A stretch of DNA of 39,998 nt from positions 1-39,998 of the forward strand of contig NZ_BNBT01000070.1 in assembly GCF_014656095.1 (NCBI RefSeq), in the 5' to 3' direction. Origin of the DNA: Streptomyces longispororuber. GTDB taxonomy: Bacteria > Actinomycetota > Actinomycetes > Streptomycetales > Streptomycetaceae. The notes below the pieces were generated by a model that was given only the letters and a program-made list of their open reading frames with translations, ran no database searches and was not told where the DNA came from. This document shows positions 15,641-25,836 of this stretch, piece by piece. The first letter of the stretch is position 1, and every line of letters starts with the position of its first letter. A program made the translations under genes and the position numbers.

Positions 15641-16216
15641 ATGACCACCCCCACCGCCCCCCACGCCCCGTCGGCCCGGACCACCGAGCGGGCCGCCGCC
15701 CTCGTCGCCGACATCCGGGAGGCCGTCGGCCGCGGGCTCCCGCCCGACCTGACCGCGTACCTCGTCGGCGAGCGGCTCGCCCCGCACCTCGGCGCGTCCG
15801 ACCTGCTCACCGCCGCCCAGTGCGAGGGCGACCCGGACCGCTACCGCCAGCACCTGCTGCACGCGGAGTCCGACGGCAGCTTCTCCCTGGTCGCGCTCGT
15901 GTGGCTGCCCGGCCAGCGCACCTCCGTCCACGACCACGTCTCGTGGTGCGTGACCGGTGTGCACGAGGGCGAGGAGCACGAGCGGCGCTACCGGCTCGTG
16001 CCCGCCGCGGGGCCCGGCACGTCCGCGCGGCTCATCGCCACCGAGGACGTCGTCAACCCCACCGGGGCCGTGTGCGGCTTCGCGCCGCCCGGTGACATCC
16101 ACCGGGTGTGGAACGCGGGCTCCGGCCGCGCGATATCCCTGCACGTCTACGGGGCCGACATCTCCCGCCTCGGCTCCAGCGTGCGGCGCGTGTACGACCT
16201 GCCGGCCGACCGCTGA
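15641..16216 (+). CDS. Cysteine dioxygenase (cupin)
   Basis: 191 residues. Oxidises cysteine to cysteine sulfinate with O2, the first step of cysteine catabolism to sulfite and taurine-like products. Iron ligands are visible as His97 and His99 (SVHDHVSW) and His154 (GDIHRVWN). Cys103 and Tyr170 (SLHVYG) occupy the places of the Cys-Tyr crosslink of mammalian cysteine dioxygenase. Length and motif spacing fit bacterial members. The ATG at 15641 is chosen over a longer frame from 15584, which would span the putative operator. The stop codon overlaps the start of the YeiH-like transporter by 1 nt (TGATG), indicating coupling. Confidence 0.92.
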   Translation: MTTPTAPHAPSARTTERAAALVADIREAVGRGLPPDLTAYLVGERLAPHLGASDLLTAAQCEGDPDRYRQHLLHAESDGSFSLVALVWLPGQRTSVHDHVSWCVTGVHEGEEHERRYRLVPAAGPGTSARLIATEDVVNPTGAVCGFAPPGDIHRVWNAGSGRAISLHVYGADISRLGSSVRRVYDLPADR

Positions 16217-17259
16217 TGGCGCTGCTCGGACAGCGCCCGGCGAAGCCGGCCCCCGCCACCGGGAGCACGTCCGCGCCCGGCCCCTGGCCGGGGCTCGCGC
16301 TCGCCGCGGCCGCCGTGGCCCTCGCCTGGCTGACGCACCGGCTGCTGCCCGGCCTGCCGATGCTGACCGTCACCATCGTGCTCGGCCTGCTCGCCGCGCA
16401 CGTACCCGGTACGCGGGCGTGGGTGCGGGGCCCGGCGCGGCCCGGCCTGACCTTCGCGGCGAAGCGGCTCATGCGGGTCGGCATCGTGCTGCTCGGCCTG
16501 AAGCTCAGCCTCGACGACGTGCTCGGCGTGGGCTGGGAGACGGTCGCCATGGTGCTCGCGACGGTCGCGGCGACGTTCGCCGGCACCTGGTGGCTGGGGC
16601 GCAGGCTGGGACTGCCCGGCGACCAGCCGCTGCTGATCGCCACCGGTTACTCGATCTGCGGCGCGTCGGCGATCGGCGCGGTCGGTGACGTGTCGGACAG
16701 CAAGGAGCGGGACACGGCCGTCTCCGTGGCGGTCGTGACGCTCTGCGGCACGCTCGCGATCGCGGTCCTGCCCCTGCTCCAGGGGCCCCTCGGGCTCACG
16801 GACGCGGAGTTCGGGCGCTGGGTGGGGGCGAGCGTGCACGACGTGGGCCAGGTGGTGGCGACCGCGCAGACCGCCGGGGGTGACGCCCTCGGCGAGGGCG
16901 TGCTCGTCAAGCTGATGCGGGTGGCCATGCTCGCGCCGCTCGTGGCCGCGGTCGCGTGCGCCGTACGGGCGCGGGGGGCCGCCTCGGGGACGGGGCGGCG
17001 CCCGGCCGTGGTGCCGCTGTTCGTGGCCGGGTTCCTGCTGATGGTCGCCGTCCGCAGCACGGGGTGGCTGCCGACCGCCGCCCTCGACGCGGCCGGCACC
17101 GCCCAGGAGCTCCTGCTCGGCGCGGCCCTCTTCGGCCTCGGCAGCGCGGTGGACCTCCGGTCCCTGGCCCGCACCGGAGGCCGCGTGGCCCTGGTGGGAC
17201 TGTGCGCCTGGGTGGTGGTGGCCGGGGTGTCCTACGCCGGGGTACGCCTGACGGCCTGA
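16216..17259 (+). CDS. YeiH/Cons_hypoth698-family putative sulfate (sulfite) exporter
   Basis: 347 residues. About 26 polar residues precede roughly ten transmembrane helices. The family signatures ATGYSICGASAIGAVGDV, LCGTLAIAVLPLL, WVGASVHDVGQVVATA and VKLMRVAMLAPLVA are all present. The family is annotated as putative sulfate exporters; transport has little direct proof. Translational coupling to cysteine dioxygenase supports export of sulfite or sulfate released from cysteine sulfinate. Downstream is a convergent thioesterase gene. Confidence 0.9.
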   Translation: MALLGQRPAKPAPATGSTSAPGPWPGLALAAAAVALAWLTHRLLPGLPMLTVTIVLGLLAAHVPGTRAWVRGPARPGLTFAAKRLMRVGIVLLGLKLSLDDVLGVGWETVAMVLATVAATFAGTWWLGRRLGLPGDQPLLIATGYSICGASAIGAVGDVSDSKERDTAVSVAVVTLCGTLAIAVLPLLQGPLGLTDAEFGRWVGASVHDVGQVVATAQTAGGDALGEGVLVKLMRVAMLAPLVAAVACAVRARGAASGTGRRPAVVPLFVAGFLLMVAVRSTGWLPTAALDAAGTAQELLLGAALFGLGSAVDLRSLARTGGRVALVGLCAWVVVAGVSYAGVRLTA

Positions 17260-17340
17260 CGACACGGGACCACCCGACAACGGCGGGAAAGCGCCACGCA
17301 CCGGGGCCGGGCAGGCGAAGCCGGGTGGTACGGGTGGGCG

Positions 17341-17357
17341 GGCGGGAGAAACCCGCC
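17341..17357. terminator. Hairpin between convergent yeiH-like and thioesterase genes
   Basis: GGCGGG (17341-17346), loop AGAAA, CCCGCC (17352-17357), in the 136-bp convergent gap. It reads equally well on both strands. No T-run is seen. Confidence 0.45.
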
Positions 17358-17395
17358 GCGGAGCGGCGGCGTCGAACCCCCGCCCCGCGGCAGCG

Positions 17396-18256
17396 TCAGA
17401 GCCGGACCCGAGCGAGCTGCCGGGACTGCGCCACCAGGCGCCCCTCCCCGTCCCAGACCTCCGCGTCCTCCTCCAGAAAGCCCCCGGCCAGGTTCCGCGT
17501 CGAGATGGACACCCGCAGCGGCCCGGGCGCGGGCCTGGCCCGGATGTGGGCGGTGAGCTCGACCGTCGGCACCCAGCCGGACAGGCCCAGCTCGAACGCC
17601 GTCGGCGGCAGCGCGTCCACCGCGAGCAGCAGCGAGAGCGGATCGGGCTCCCGCCCGTCGGCCAGGCCGAACCAGCCGCGCATCTCGCCCTTGCCGGACG
17701 GCGCGCCGAGCGCCCACCCGAGCGTGGCCGGGTCGAGCTTCAGCCAGAGCCGGTCGGCGATCGCGGAGCTGCCGGGCACCGCGCCGCGGTCCGGGGCGTC
17801 GTCGGGCCCGAAGCACTGCTCGACCGGCGGCAGGTCCGGCGGCTCCGCCGTGGTGCGTACGTCGTCGGGGAGCGCGTCCAGGTCGCCGTACGAGGCGAGG
17901 ACGCGCAGCCGCTCCACCTCGCGCCCGCCCTCCTCCTGGAAGAGGGAGGCCTGGCCGGTGGACAGGTTGCGGCCGGCGCGGACGGTCTGCGTGCGGACCA
18001 CGGCGGGGCCCGGCGCGGACGCGGTCAGGTAGTGCGCGGAGACCGTGAACGGGTCGGGGTGCGGCAGCTCGTACGCCAGGGCGCGGCCGACGAGCGCGAG
18101 GAGGTAGCCGCCGTTGACGGCGTTGATGATGGTCCAGCCCGCCGAGAGGTCGGCGTCGTAGACGCCCGGTGCGCGCGGCACCACCGCCGTGTCGCGGTCG
18201 AACTCACTGGTGCCGGTCGTCGCGCCCGCCGCGGGCGCCGGAGCTGTTTCCGCCAT
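17396..18256 (-). CDS. Acyl-CoA thioesterase-like protein (double hotdog)
   Basis: 286 residues, the length of a double-hotdog TesB-like thioesterase (4HBT_3/DUF4442 group). Family segments are AGWTIINAVNGGYLLALVGRAL (first hotdog helix), VRTQTVRAGRNLSTGQASLFQ, and in the second repeat GWFGLADGREPDPLSLLLAVDALPP and STRNLAGGFLEEDAEVWDGEGRLVAQSRQ. Members hydrolyse acyl-CoA; chain length cannot be told. The ATG at 18256 is chosen over a start 6 codons upstream because it matches the MAET-type N-termini of relatives. Nested inverted repeats lie just upstream, suggesting a TetR- or FadR-like regulator. Confidence 0.85.
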   Translation of the reverse strand: MAETAPAPAAGATTGTSEFDRDTAVVPRAPGVYDADLSAGWTIINAVNGGYLLALVGRALAYELPHPDPFTVSAHYLTASAPGPAVVRTQTVRAGRNLSTGQASLFQEEGGREVERLRVLASYGDLDALPDDVRTTAEPPDLPPVEQCFGPDDAPDRGAVPGSSAIADRLWLKLDPATLGWALGAPSGKGEMRGWFGLADGREPDPLSLLLAVDALPPTAFELGLSGWVPTVELTAHIRARPAPGPLRVSISTRNLAGGFLEEDAEVWDGEGRLVAQSRQLARVRL

Positions 18257-18264
18257 GGCAGCAA

Positions 18265-18306
18265 CGTACAACACGCAATTACTGAGCGGTAGCTTTTTCT
18301 TGTACG
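18265..18306 (-). promoter_or_regulatory. Nested inverted repeats upstream of the thioesterase gene
   Basis: An imperfect palindrome TTACTGAGCGGTAG (18279-18292) resembles operators of regulators of acyl-CoA metabolism. It is flanked by CGTACAA (18265-18271) and its exact reverse complement TTGTACG (18300-18306). The whole lies 9 bp upstream of the thioesterase ATG. Confidence 0.45.
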
Positions 18307-18362
18307 CCGTGACGGCGCGGACGCGGCTCGGGGCGGCGGCCCCAGGGCGGCGGTCCCCGCGC

Positions 18363-19025
18363 TCAGGCCGCGTCCTCGGCCGCCGCCGACCGCCGGTTCC
18401 AGGCCCTCGGGGCCCGCCAGTGGTAACGCATCGCCAGCAGCCGCAGCACGAACGCCGTGACGATGGCGAGGCCGGTGGTGTAGCCGTTCAGGGCGTCGTA
18501 GCGCAGGCACAGCGCGACGATCGAGGCCCCCACGATCGCCGGGACCGCGTACAGGTCGCGGTCCCAGCGCACCAGCGACGGCACCTCGTTGGCGACGATG
18601 TCGCGCAGGACGCCGCCGCCGACCGCGGTGGCGAGACCGAGGGTCGCCGACGCGGTGAGGCCGAGCCCGTAGTCGTACGCCTTGGTGGTGCCCGCGACGC
18701 AGAAGAGGCCGAGGCCCGCCGCGTCGAAGACGTTCACGGCGAACTGGGTGCGCTCGACCTGCGGGTGCAGGAAGAACACCAGGAGCGCGGCGACCAGCGG
18801 GGTGAGGAAGTACCCGAGGTCGGTGAAGGCGGCCGGGGGCACCGCGCCGATCACCAGGTCCCGGAAGAGCCCGCCGCCCAGCGCGGTGACCTCGGCGAGC
18901 ACGGCGATGCCGAAGACGTCGAAGTTCTTGCGCACGGCGAGGAGGGCGCCGGAGATCGCGAAGACGAAGATCCCGGCGATGTCCAGGACGTGCTGGACGG
19001 AGGGGGTGAACACATCATGAAGCAC
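18363..19025 (-). CDS. TRIC-type cation channel family protein (YicG/UPF0126)
   Basis: 220 residues with about seven hydrophobic helices and two repeats of the family signature: ALGGGLFRDLVIGAVPPAAF in the first half and AVGGGVLRDIVANEVPSLV in the second. Bacterial TRIC homologues are trimeric channels for monovalent cations such as K+. The C-terminal tail is basic and cytoplasmic (RYHWRAPRAWNRRS). The start is a GTG at 19025 with a weak ribosome binding site; an in-frame GTG at codon 5 is possible. It lies between the thioesterase and the peptide transporter genes, all on the minus strand. Confidence 0.88.
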   Translation of the reverse strand: MLHDVFTPSVQHVLDIAGIFVFAISGALLAVRKNFDVFGIAVLAEVTALGGGLFRDLVIGAVPPAAFTDLGYFLTPLVAALLVFFLHPQVERTQFAVNVFDAAGLGLFCVAGTTKAYDYGLGLTASATLGLATAVGGGVLRDIVANEVPSLVRWDRDLYAVPAIVGASIVALCLRYDALNGYTTGLAIVTAFVLRLLAMRYHWRAPRAWNRRSAAAEDAA

Positions 19026-19064
19026 GGCCCATTCTCACCCGTCGGCCGGCCTCCCCCCGCCGAA

Positions 19065-19113
19065 GCCGCTCCCCCGGCCCGGCCCCCGTGGCGGGCGGGG
19101 CCGTGGGAGCGGC
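19065..19113 (-). terminator. Terminator hairpin of the peptide transporter operon
   Basis: GCCGCTCCC (19065-19073) pairs with GGGAGCGGC (19105-19113), and the C-rich and G-rich loop flanks extend the stem inward. It lies 13 bp after the stop of the last transporter gene on the minus strand. Confidence 0.55.
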
Positions 19114-19125
19114 CGGAGGCCCCGC

Positions 19126-20672
<1,547 letters not shown>

Positions 20673-20676
<4 letters not shown>

Positions 20677-21770
20677 AGCTTCGGCGCAATCTCTTCGGTC
20701 CAGATCCGGGTGCGCTCCTCGCGCGACATGTGGCAGGCCGAGTAGTGGCCGGTGCCGACCTCCCGCAGTTCGGGACGCTCCGTGCGCGTGATCCCGTCCT
20801 TGGGCACGTCGGCGTAGGGGCAGCGCGGGTTGAAGGCGCAGCCGCTCGGCAGGTTGATGAGGCTGGGCGGGGAGCCCTTGACCGGGACGAGGCGCTCGGT
20901 CTCCTCGCGGTCGATGCGCGGCATCGAGCCGAGCAGGCCCCAGGTGTAGGGGTGCTGGGGCTCGTAGAAGACCTGCTGGGCCGAGCCGCGCTCGACGCAG
21001 CGGCCGCCGTACATCACGAGGAGTTCGTCGGCCATCTCGGCGACGACGCCCAGGTCGTGCGTGATCATGATGACCGCGGAGCCGAACTCCTTCTGCAGGT
21101 CCCTGATCAGGTCGAGGATCTGGGCCTGGACGGTCACGTCGAGCGCCGTCGTGGGCTCGTCGGCGATCAGCAGCTCCGGGTTGTTGACCAGCGCCATCGC
21201 GATCATCGCGCGCTGGCGCATGCCGCCGGAGAACTCGTGCGGGTAGGAGTCCACGCGCTTGTCGGGCTGCGGGATGCCGACGCGGTCGAGCATCTCGATG
21301 GCGCGCTTGCGGGCCACCTTCTTGTCCACGTCGTGGTGGACCCGGTACGCCTCGGTGATCTGCTTGCCGATGGAGTAGTACGGGTGCAGCGCCGACAGCG
21401 GGTCCTGGAAGATCATGGCCATCTCGCGGCCGCGCAGCTTGCGCACCTCGTCCGGCGGCGCGCTGAGCAGCTCGGTGCCGTTCAGCCAGATCTCGCCGGA
21501 GAGCTGTGCCCGGCGGCGGCCGTACTGCCCCGCGGTGTGCAGGCCGAGGATGCCGAGCGAGGTGACGGACTTGCCGGAGCCGGACTCGCCGACGATGCCG
21601 AGGGTGCGGCCCTTCTCCAGCGAGAAGCTGAGCCCGTCGACGGACTTGACCAGGCCGTCGTCGGTCGGGAAGTGCACCTTCAGGTCACGGACTTCGAGGA
21701 AGGCGGTGGGGGCGGCGGAGCCGGTGGTGGGCTCGCCCACCGCGGCACCGCTCTTGCTCAGTTCGGTCAT
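20673..21770 (-). CDS. Peptide ABC transporter ATP-binding protein (DppD/OppD-like)
   Basis: 365 residues, normal for DppD. Walker A GESGSGKSV, Q-loop MIFQDPLSALHP, signature HEFSGGMRQRAMIAMAL, Walker B LLIADEPTTALD, switch His in MITHDLGVV. The C-terminal oligopeptide-family region with cysteines (GCAFNPRCPYAD...C) is present; in related transporters it can hold an Fe-S cluster. The ATG at 21770 overlaps the permease B stop (ATGA) and its stop overlaps the DppF-like start (GTGA), so all three are translationally coupled. It acts at the cytoplasmic face of the membrane. Confidence 0.95.
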
Positions 21771-22768
21771 CCCAGCCTCACTCGCGGGTCGATGACGGCG
21801 TACAGGAGGTCCACGACGAGGTTGGCGACGGCGATGGCGAGGGCCGCGCACAGCGTGACGCCGAGGATGACGGGCAGGTCCTTGCTGCCGATGGCCCTGA
21901 CCGCCTCCAGGCCGAGACCCGGCAGGTTGAAGGTGGACTCGGTGAGCACGGCGCCGCCCATGAGCACACCGAGGTCGAGGCCGAAGACGGTGAGGATCGG
22001 CGTCATCGCGGAGCGCAGGGCGTGCCTGCGGATGACGACGGACTCGCCGAGGCCCTTGGCGCGCGCGGTGCGGATGTAGTCCTCGCCGAGGACCTCCAGC
22101 ATGGTGGCGCGGGTCAGGCGCGCGTACATCGCGGCGTTGAGGAAGGCGAGCACGATCCAAGGCAGGATCAGCGTCTGGAACCAGACGTCGATGCTGTCGT
22201 CCGTGCTGAGGCTGTCGGCGATCTTCACCCAGCCCAGGTTGTGGACGAAGATGCCCATCGCGACCATGCCGGTGAAGAAGACGGGCAGCGAGACGCCGCC
22301 GAGGGCGGTGGTCATCGCGGCGCGGTCCCAGACGGTGCCGCGCTTGAGGGCGGAGACGACACCGGTGGCGACCCCCGCGGCGAGCCACAGGACGCAGGCG
22401 CCGGCGGCGAGCGCGCCGGTGACCGGCAGGGCTTCCTTGAGGGTGTCCCAGACGGGGGCCTCGGTGCGGAAGGAGTAGCCGAAGCAGGGCGCCGGGCAGT
22501 GCGTGACGTCGCTGCCGTTGGCGTAGTCCCGGCCCATCGGGATGCCCTTGATGAAGTCCCAGAACTGGACGATCAGCGGGTCGTCGAGGCCCAGCTTGGT
22601 CCGGATGCCCGCGAGCTGCTCGGCTCCGGCCTGCTTTCCGGCGAAGAGGACGGCGATGTCCTGGCCCGCCCACTTGGGCAGCATGAAGAAGACGGTGAAG
22701 GTCGCGAGCAGTACGACCAGCACCATGATGACTACGGCGATCAGGCGCCGGATGAGATAAGCAAGCAC
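21767..22768 (-). CDS. Peptide ABC transporter permease (DppB-like)
   Basis: 333 residues. The N-terminal helix LIRRLIAVVIMVLVVLLATFTVFFML is followed by a large external loop (FAGKQAGAEQLAGIRTKLG...) and five further helices. The EAA loop reads DYIRTARAKGLGESVVIRRHALRSAMTPI, and the C-terminus DLLYAVIDPRVRLG is typical of DppB. The GTG start at 22768 lacks a ribosome binding site and lies 8 nt after a very strong hairpin. Its translation may therefore be limited, or the hairpin may be a processing site. The stop overlaps the DppD-like start by 4 nt. Confidence 0.93.
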   Translation of the reverse strand: MLAYLIRRLIAVVIMVLVVLLATFTVFFMLPKWAGQDIAVLFAGKQAGAEQLAGIRTKLGLDDPLIVQFWDFIKGIPMGRDYANGSDVTHCPAPCFGYSFRTEAPVWDTLKEALPVTGALAAGACVLWLAAGVATGVVSALKRGTVWDRAAMTTALGGVSLPVFFTGMVAMGIFVHNLGWVKIADSLSTDDSIDVWFQTLILPWIVLAFLNAAMYARLTRATMLEVLGEDYIRTARAKGLGESVVIRRHALRSAMTPILTVFGLDLGVLMGGAVLTESTFNLPGLGLEAVRAIGSKDLPVILGVTLCAALAIAVANLVVDLLYAVIDPRVRLG

Positions 22769-22775
22769 TGTGCGC

Positions 22776-22834
22776 GGCCCGGCGGTGGCCCCCAGGCCCC
22801 CTTGTGGGGGACCGGGAGGCCACCGCCCGGGGCC
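22776..22834 (-). promoter_or_regulatory. Long hairpin immediately upstream of permease B
   Basis: GGCGGTGGCC (22781-22790) pairs with GGCCACCGCC (22818-22827). Inside, CCCCC (22797-22801) pairs with GGGGG (22806-22810) over a TTGT loop, with CCC and GG pairs in between. GGCCC/GGGCC pairs extend the base. No T-run is present. Its place between binding-protein and permease genes suits transcript stabilisation or attenuation. Confidence 0.6.
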
Positions 22835-22911
22835 ATCACCTGCCCTTCGGACTGGCGGGTATCGGCGGCGGTGTGACGGTCAATCAGCTATGGGAGCTCG
22901 GGGCTACGGGT

Positions 22912-22942
22912 GCCACGGCGGGGGTGGCCCGCCCGCCGTGGC
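22912..22942 (-). promoter_or_regulatory. Hairpin just after the binding-protein stop codon
   Basis: GCCACGGCGGG (22912-22922) and CCCGCCGTGGC (22932-22942) form a perfect 11-bp stem with a 9-nt loop, 18 nt past the binding-protein stop. It probably protects the 3' end of the binding-protein mRNA or causes partial termination. Confidence 0.6.
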
Positions 22943-22960
22943 GGTGCTGCGACGGCCCGG

Positions 22961-24730
22961 TTACTTCTGGACGCCGAGCGAGACGTAGTCGTACCGGCCG
23001 TTGTAGGCGTCGGACATGTAGGCGTTGGTCAGCCGCGGCCCGCGCCAGGTGATGTTCTTCTCGTACAGGAACGGCATCCAGTCGGCCTGGTCGAGGATGC
23101 GCTTGTCGAGCTGCTTGTAGATCTCACCGGCCTTGACCGGGTCGGTCTCCGCGATCGCCTTGTCGAAGAGCGCGTCGACCTTCTTGTCCTTGATCTGCGA
23201 CTCGTTGTAGTTGCCGTTCTCGACCAGGAAGCGGGAGTCGAACAGCGGCTGCGCGTAGCCCTGGCCGGACGGGAAGTCGGGGCCCCAGCCGGACATCTGC
23301 ATGCTGTAGCCGCGCTTCTTCACCACGGACGGGGAGCCGGTGATGCTGGCGGAGTCGGCGCCGTCGAGGGACTCGACGTCGACGTTGATGCCGACCTTCT
23401 TGAGCTGGGCCTGGAGCGCCTCGGCGGCGTCGACCTCACCCGGGTTGTTGTTGCGGGCGGTGAGCTTGGCGCTGAAGCCGTTCGGCTTGCCGCACTTCTT
23501 CAGCTCGTCCTTGGCCTTGGCCGGGTCCGGCTTGCCGTTGCGGGCCAGGACGCCGTACGGGTCGTAGTCGCTGTGGCCCGGGATCGCCTTCGGGAAGGTG
23601 CTGTTGGCGATCTCACCGGCGGCGAGCTTGCCGCCGCGGGTCTGCTGCAGGCCCGCGAAGTCGGTGCCGTAGAAGACGGCCTTGCGGCAGTGGACGTTGT
23701 TGAACGGCTCCGCCGTGTGGATCAGGGCGACGTAGCGCACGAAGGACGTGTGCATGTTGTCGACGCTGTCCTTGTGCTTCTGCACGGCGGTGACGCGGCC
23801 GGACTGGGTCATGCCGGTGCCGTTGAGGTCGACGTCGTAGTCGCCGGCCATCAGGCGCTTGTCGTTCTCCTCCAGGTTGGCGGAGATCGTCACGTCGATC
23901 TTGTCCGGCAGCGCCGGGCGGATCGGGTCCGAGGACTTCTTCCACTTGTCGTTGCGGACCAGGACGATCTTCTTGCCGGGCTTGTACGTCTGGAACTTGT
24001 ACGGGCCCGAGGAGAACGGCCGCGAGGTGTACTTGGCCTTGGTGTCCTTCGCCGCCTTCACCGGGGAGCCGGACGGCATCGCGAGGAACTGCTCGAAGTC
24101 ACCGTTGCGCTTGGGCAGCTTGAAGATGATGGTCTTGTCGTCGGGCGTCTCGATCGCCTTCAGACCGAGCTTGTCCTTCGACTTGTCCTTGTACGGGCCC
24201 GGGTACTCGCCCTTGGGGTCGAGCGCCTGGCGCAGGTAGCCGGGGCCGCCGGTGATGGTGTCCTTGGCCCAGATGCGCTCGATGCCGTACTTGACGTCCT
24301 TGGAGGTCAGCGGCGAGCCGTCCTCCCAGGTCAGACCGTCCCGCAGCTTGTAGGTGTAGGTCTTGCCGTCGGCGGAGATCTTCGCGGTGGACTCGGCCAG
24401 GTCCGGCACCAGCTTCGTGCTCGCCTTGCCCGGCTTGGTGTCGTACGACACGAGCTGGCGGGTGTAGAAGCGCATGAAGTCCCAGGACATGCCGTAGTAG
24501 GCGCGCTGCGGGTCGGCCGAGTCGAGGTCCTGCTTGCCGACCATGCGCAGGGTGCCGCCCGTCTTCTTGGACGGGTTGGCGACCTTGTTCAGGGCGGCGT
24601 TGTAGCCGGCGCCCTTGCCGTCGCCGTCACCGTCGCCGTCGCCGCCGCCGCAGGCCGTGGTGGTCACCAGCGCCGCGACGACGAGGGCCGCACCAGCGGT
24701 GAGCCGCCGTTTCGGGGAAACTGTGGGCAT
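22961..24730 (-). CDS. Peptide-binding lipoprotein of the ABC transporter (SBP family 5)
   Basis: 589 residues. A lipoprotein signal (SPKRRLTAGAALVVAALVTTTAC, split here by the cleavage point before Cys27) is followed by a GGGDGDGDGDGKG linker. The SBP_bac_5 domain shows GGTLRMVGKQDLDSADPQ, YKLRDGLTWEDGSPLTSKDV, and a late WGPDFPSGQGYAQPLFDS. It binds oligopeptides outside the membrane and delivers them to the permeases. The ATG at 24730 has GGAGG 10 nt upstream. It stands between permease C and permease B, an order less common than binding protein first. Two strong hairpins after its stop probably raise its output relative to downstream genes. Confidence 0.94.
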   Translation of the reverse strand: MPTVSPKRRLTAGAALVVAALVTTTACGGGDGDGDGDGKGAGYNAALNKVANPSKKTGGTLRMVGKQDLDSADPQRAYYGMSWDFMRFYTRQLVSYDTKPGKASTKLVPDLAESTAKISADGKTYTYKLRDGLTWEDGSPLTSKDVKYGIERIWAKDTITGGPGYLRQALDPKGEYPGPYKDKSKDKLGLKAIETPDDKTIIFKLPKRNGDFEQFLAMPSGSPVKAAKDTKAKYTSRPFSSGPYKFQTYKPGKKIVLVRNDKWKKSSDPIRPALPDKIDVTISANLEENDKRLMAGDYDVDLNGTGMTQSGRVTAVQKHKDSVDNMHTSFVRYVALIHTAEPFNNVHCRKAVFYGTDFAGLQQTRGGKLAAGEIANSTFPKAIPGHSDYDPYGVLARNGKPDPAKAKDELKKCGKPNGFSAKLTARNNNPGEVDAAEALQAQLKKVGINVDVESLDGADSASITGSPSVVKKRGYSMQMSGWGPDFPSGQGYAQPLFDSRFLVENGNYNESQIKDKKVDALFDKAIAETDPVKAGEIYKQLDKRILDQADWMPFLYEKNITWRGPRLTNAYMSDAYNGRYDYVSLGVQK

Positions 24731-24831
24731 TTTCTCGCAACCTCCGAGATTCGCGGTCCTGGCTAGTCGCTGCCGAAGAACCATGGAAAGAGCCACCTGA
24801 CCAGCGGCCGGGGCAAGTCGGTTGGGGACTG

Positions 24832-25836
24832 CTAGCGGGTTCCCTTGGGGTCGAGCGCGTCGCGCAGACCGTCCCCGAAGAGGTTGAAGGCGAGCACCGT
24901 GATGAAGATCGTCACACCCGGGAAGACCATGAACATCGGGTCGTGCTCGTACGTTTCGAGGGCGTCCCGCAGCATGCCGCCCCAGGACGCGGTGGGCGGC
25001 TTCACCCCCGCGCCGAGGAAGCTGAGGGCCGCCTCCGTCAGGATGTTCGTGGGGATCATCAGCGTCGCGTAGACGGTGATCGGGGCGACCAGGTTCGGCA
25101 GCAGCTCCTTGAACAGGATGTGCCGCCGGCCGCCGCCGAGGCTCTTGGCCGCCTCCACGTACTCGCGTTCGCGCAGCGAGAGGGTCTGCCCGCGCACGAT
25201 GCGGCCGATGTACGGCCAGCCGAAGAAGCCGATGACCAGGACGAGGATCGCGACGCGCACGCTCGTCCCCTGCAGGCCGAGGAAGTCGTCGGGCAGCACC
25301 GAGACCAGGGAGATGATGAAGAGGAGCTGCGGGAAGGAGAGCAGCACGTCCATCACGCGGCTGATCAGGGCGTCGACCCAGCCGCCGAAGTAGCCGGCGA
25401 TGATGCCGAAGAGGGTGCCGAGCACGACGGCGACGATCGCGGCGAGGAAGGCCACGAGCAGCGAGATGCGGGCGCCGTAGACGATGCGGCTGAACACGTC
25501 ACGGCCCTTGTTGGGCTCGACGCCGAAGAGGAAGTCGCCGCTCACGCCGCCGAACGCGCCCTTGGGCAGGTTCGTCAGCTCGTCCAGCTCCTCCTGGTGG
25601 AAGTCGTTCGGCGGATGCCCGAGCAGGCTGACGATCAGGGGGGCGAACACGGCCACCAGGACCAGGAGCAGCACGGTGATCCCGCCCGCGAGGGCGACCT
25701 TGTCCCGCTTGAGCCGGTTCCAGGCGATCTGCTTGAGGGACCGCCCCTCGACCTTCTTCACCCCTGCACCGGCTGCGGGAGCGACGTCCTCCGTGGGTTC
25801 CGCGTCCGCAGGTGTGTCATGCAATGGCGCCGTCAT
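24832..25836 (-). CDS. Peptide ABC transporter permease (DppC-like)
   Basis: 334 residues. An N-terminal acidic/Pro tail (about 35 residues) precedes EGRSLKQIAWNRLKRDKVALAG, the DppC/OppC N-terminal motif. Six helices follow. The EAA loop reads EYVEAAKSLGGGRRHILFKELLPN and the C-terminus is FNLFGDGLRDALDPKGTR. A DFLFGVEPNKGRDVFSRIVYGARISL segment is the usual periplasmic-loop signature. It is first in the five-gene operon; the ATG at 25836 has an AGGGG about 11 nt upstream. A 101-bp gap separates it from the binding-protein gene. Confidence 0.94.
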   Translation of the reverse strand: MTAPLHDTPADAEPTEDVAPAAGAGVKKVEGRSLKQIAWNRLKRDKVALAGGITVLLLVLVAVFAPLIVSLLGHPPNDFHQEELDELTNLPKGAFGGVSGDFLFGVEPNKGRDVFSRIVYGARISLLVAFLAAIVAVVLGTLFGIIAGYFGGWVDALISRVMDVLLSFPQLLFIISLVSVLPDDFLGLQGTSVRVAILVLVIGFFGWPYIGRIVRGQTLSLREREYVEAAKSLGGGRRHILFKELLPNLVAPITVYATLMIPTNILTEAALSFLGAGVKPPTASWGGMLRDALETYEHDPMFMVFPGVTIFITVLAFNLFGDGLRDALDPKGTR

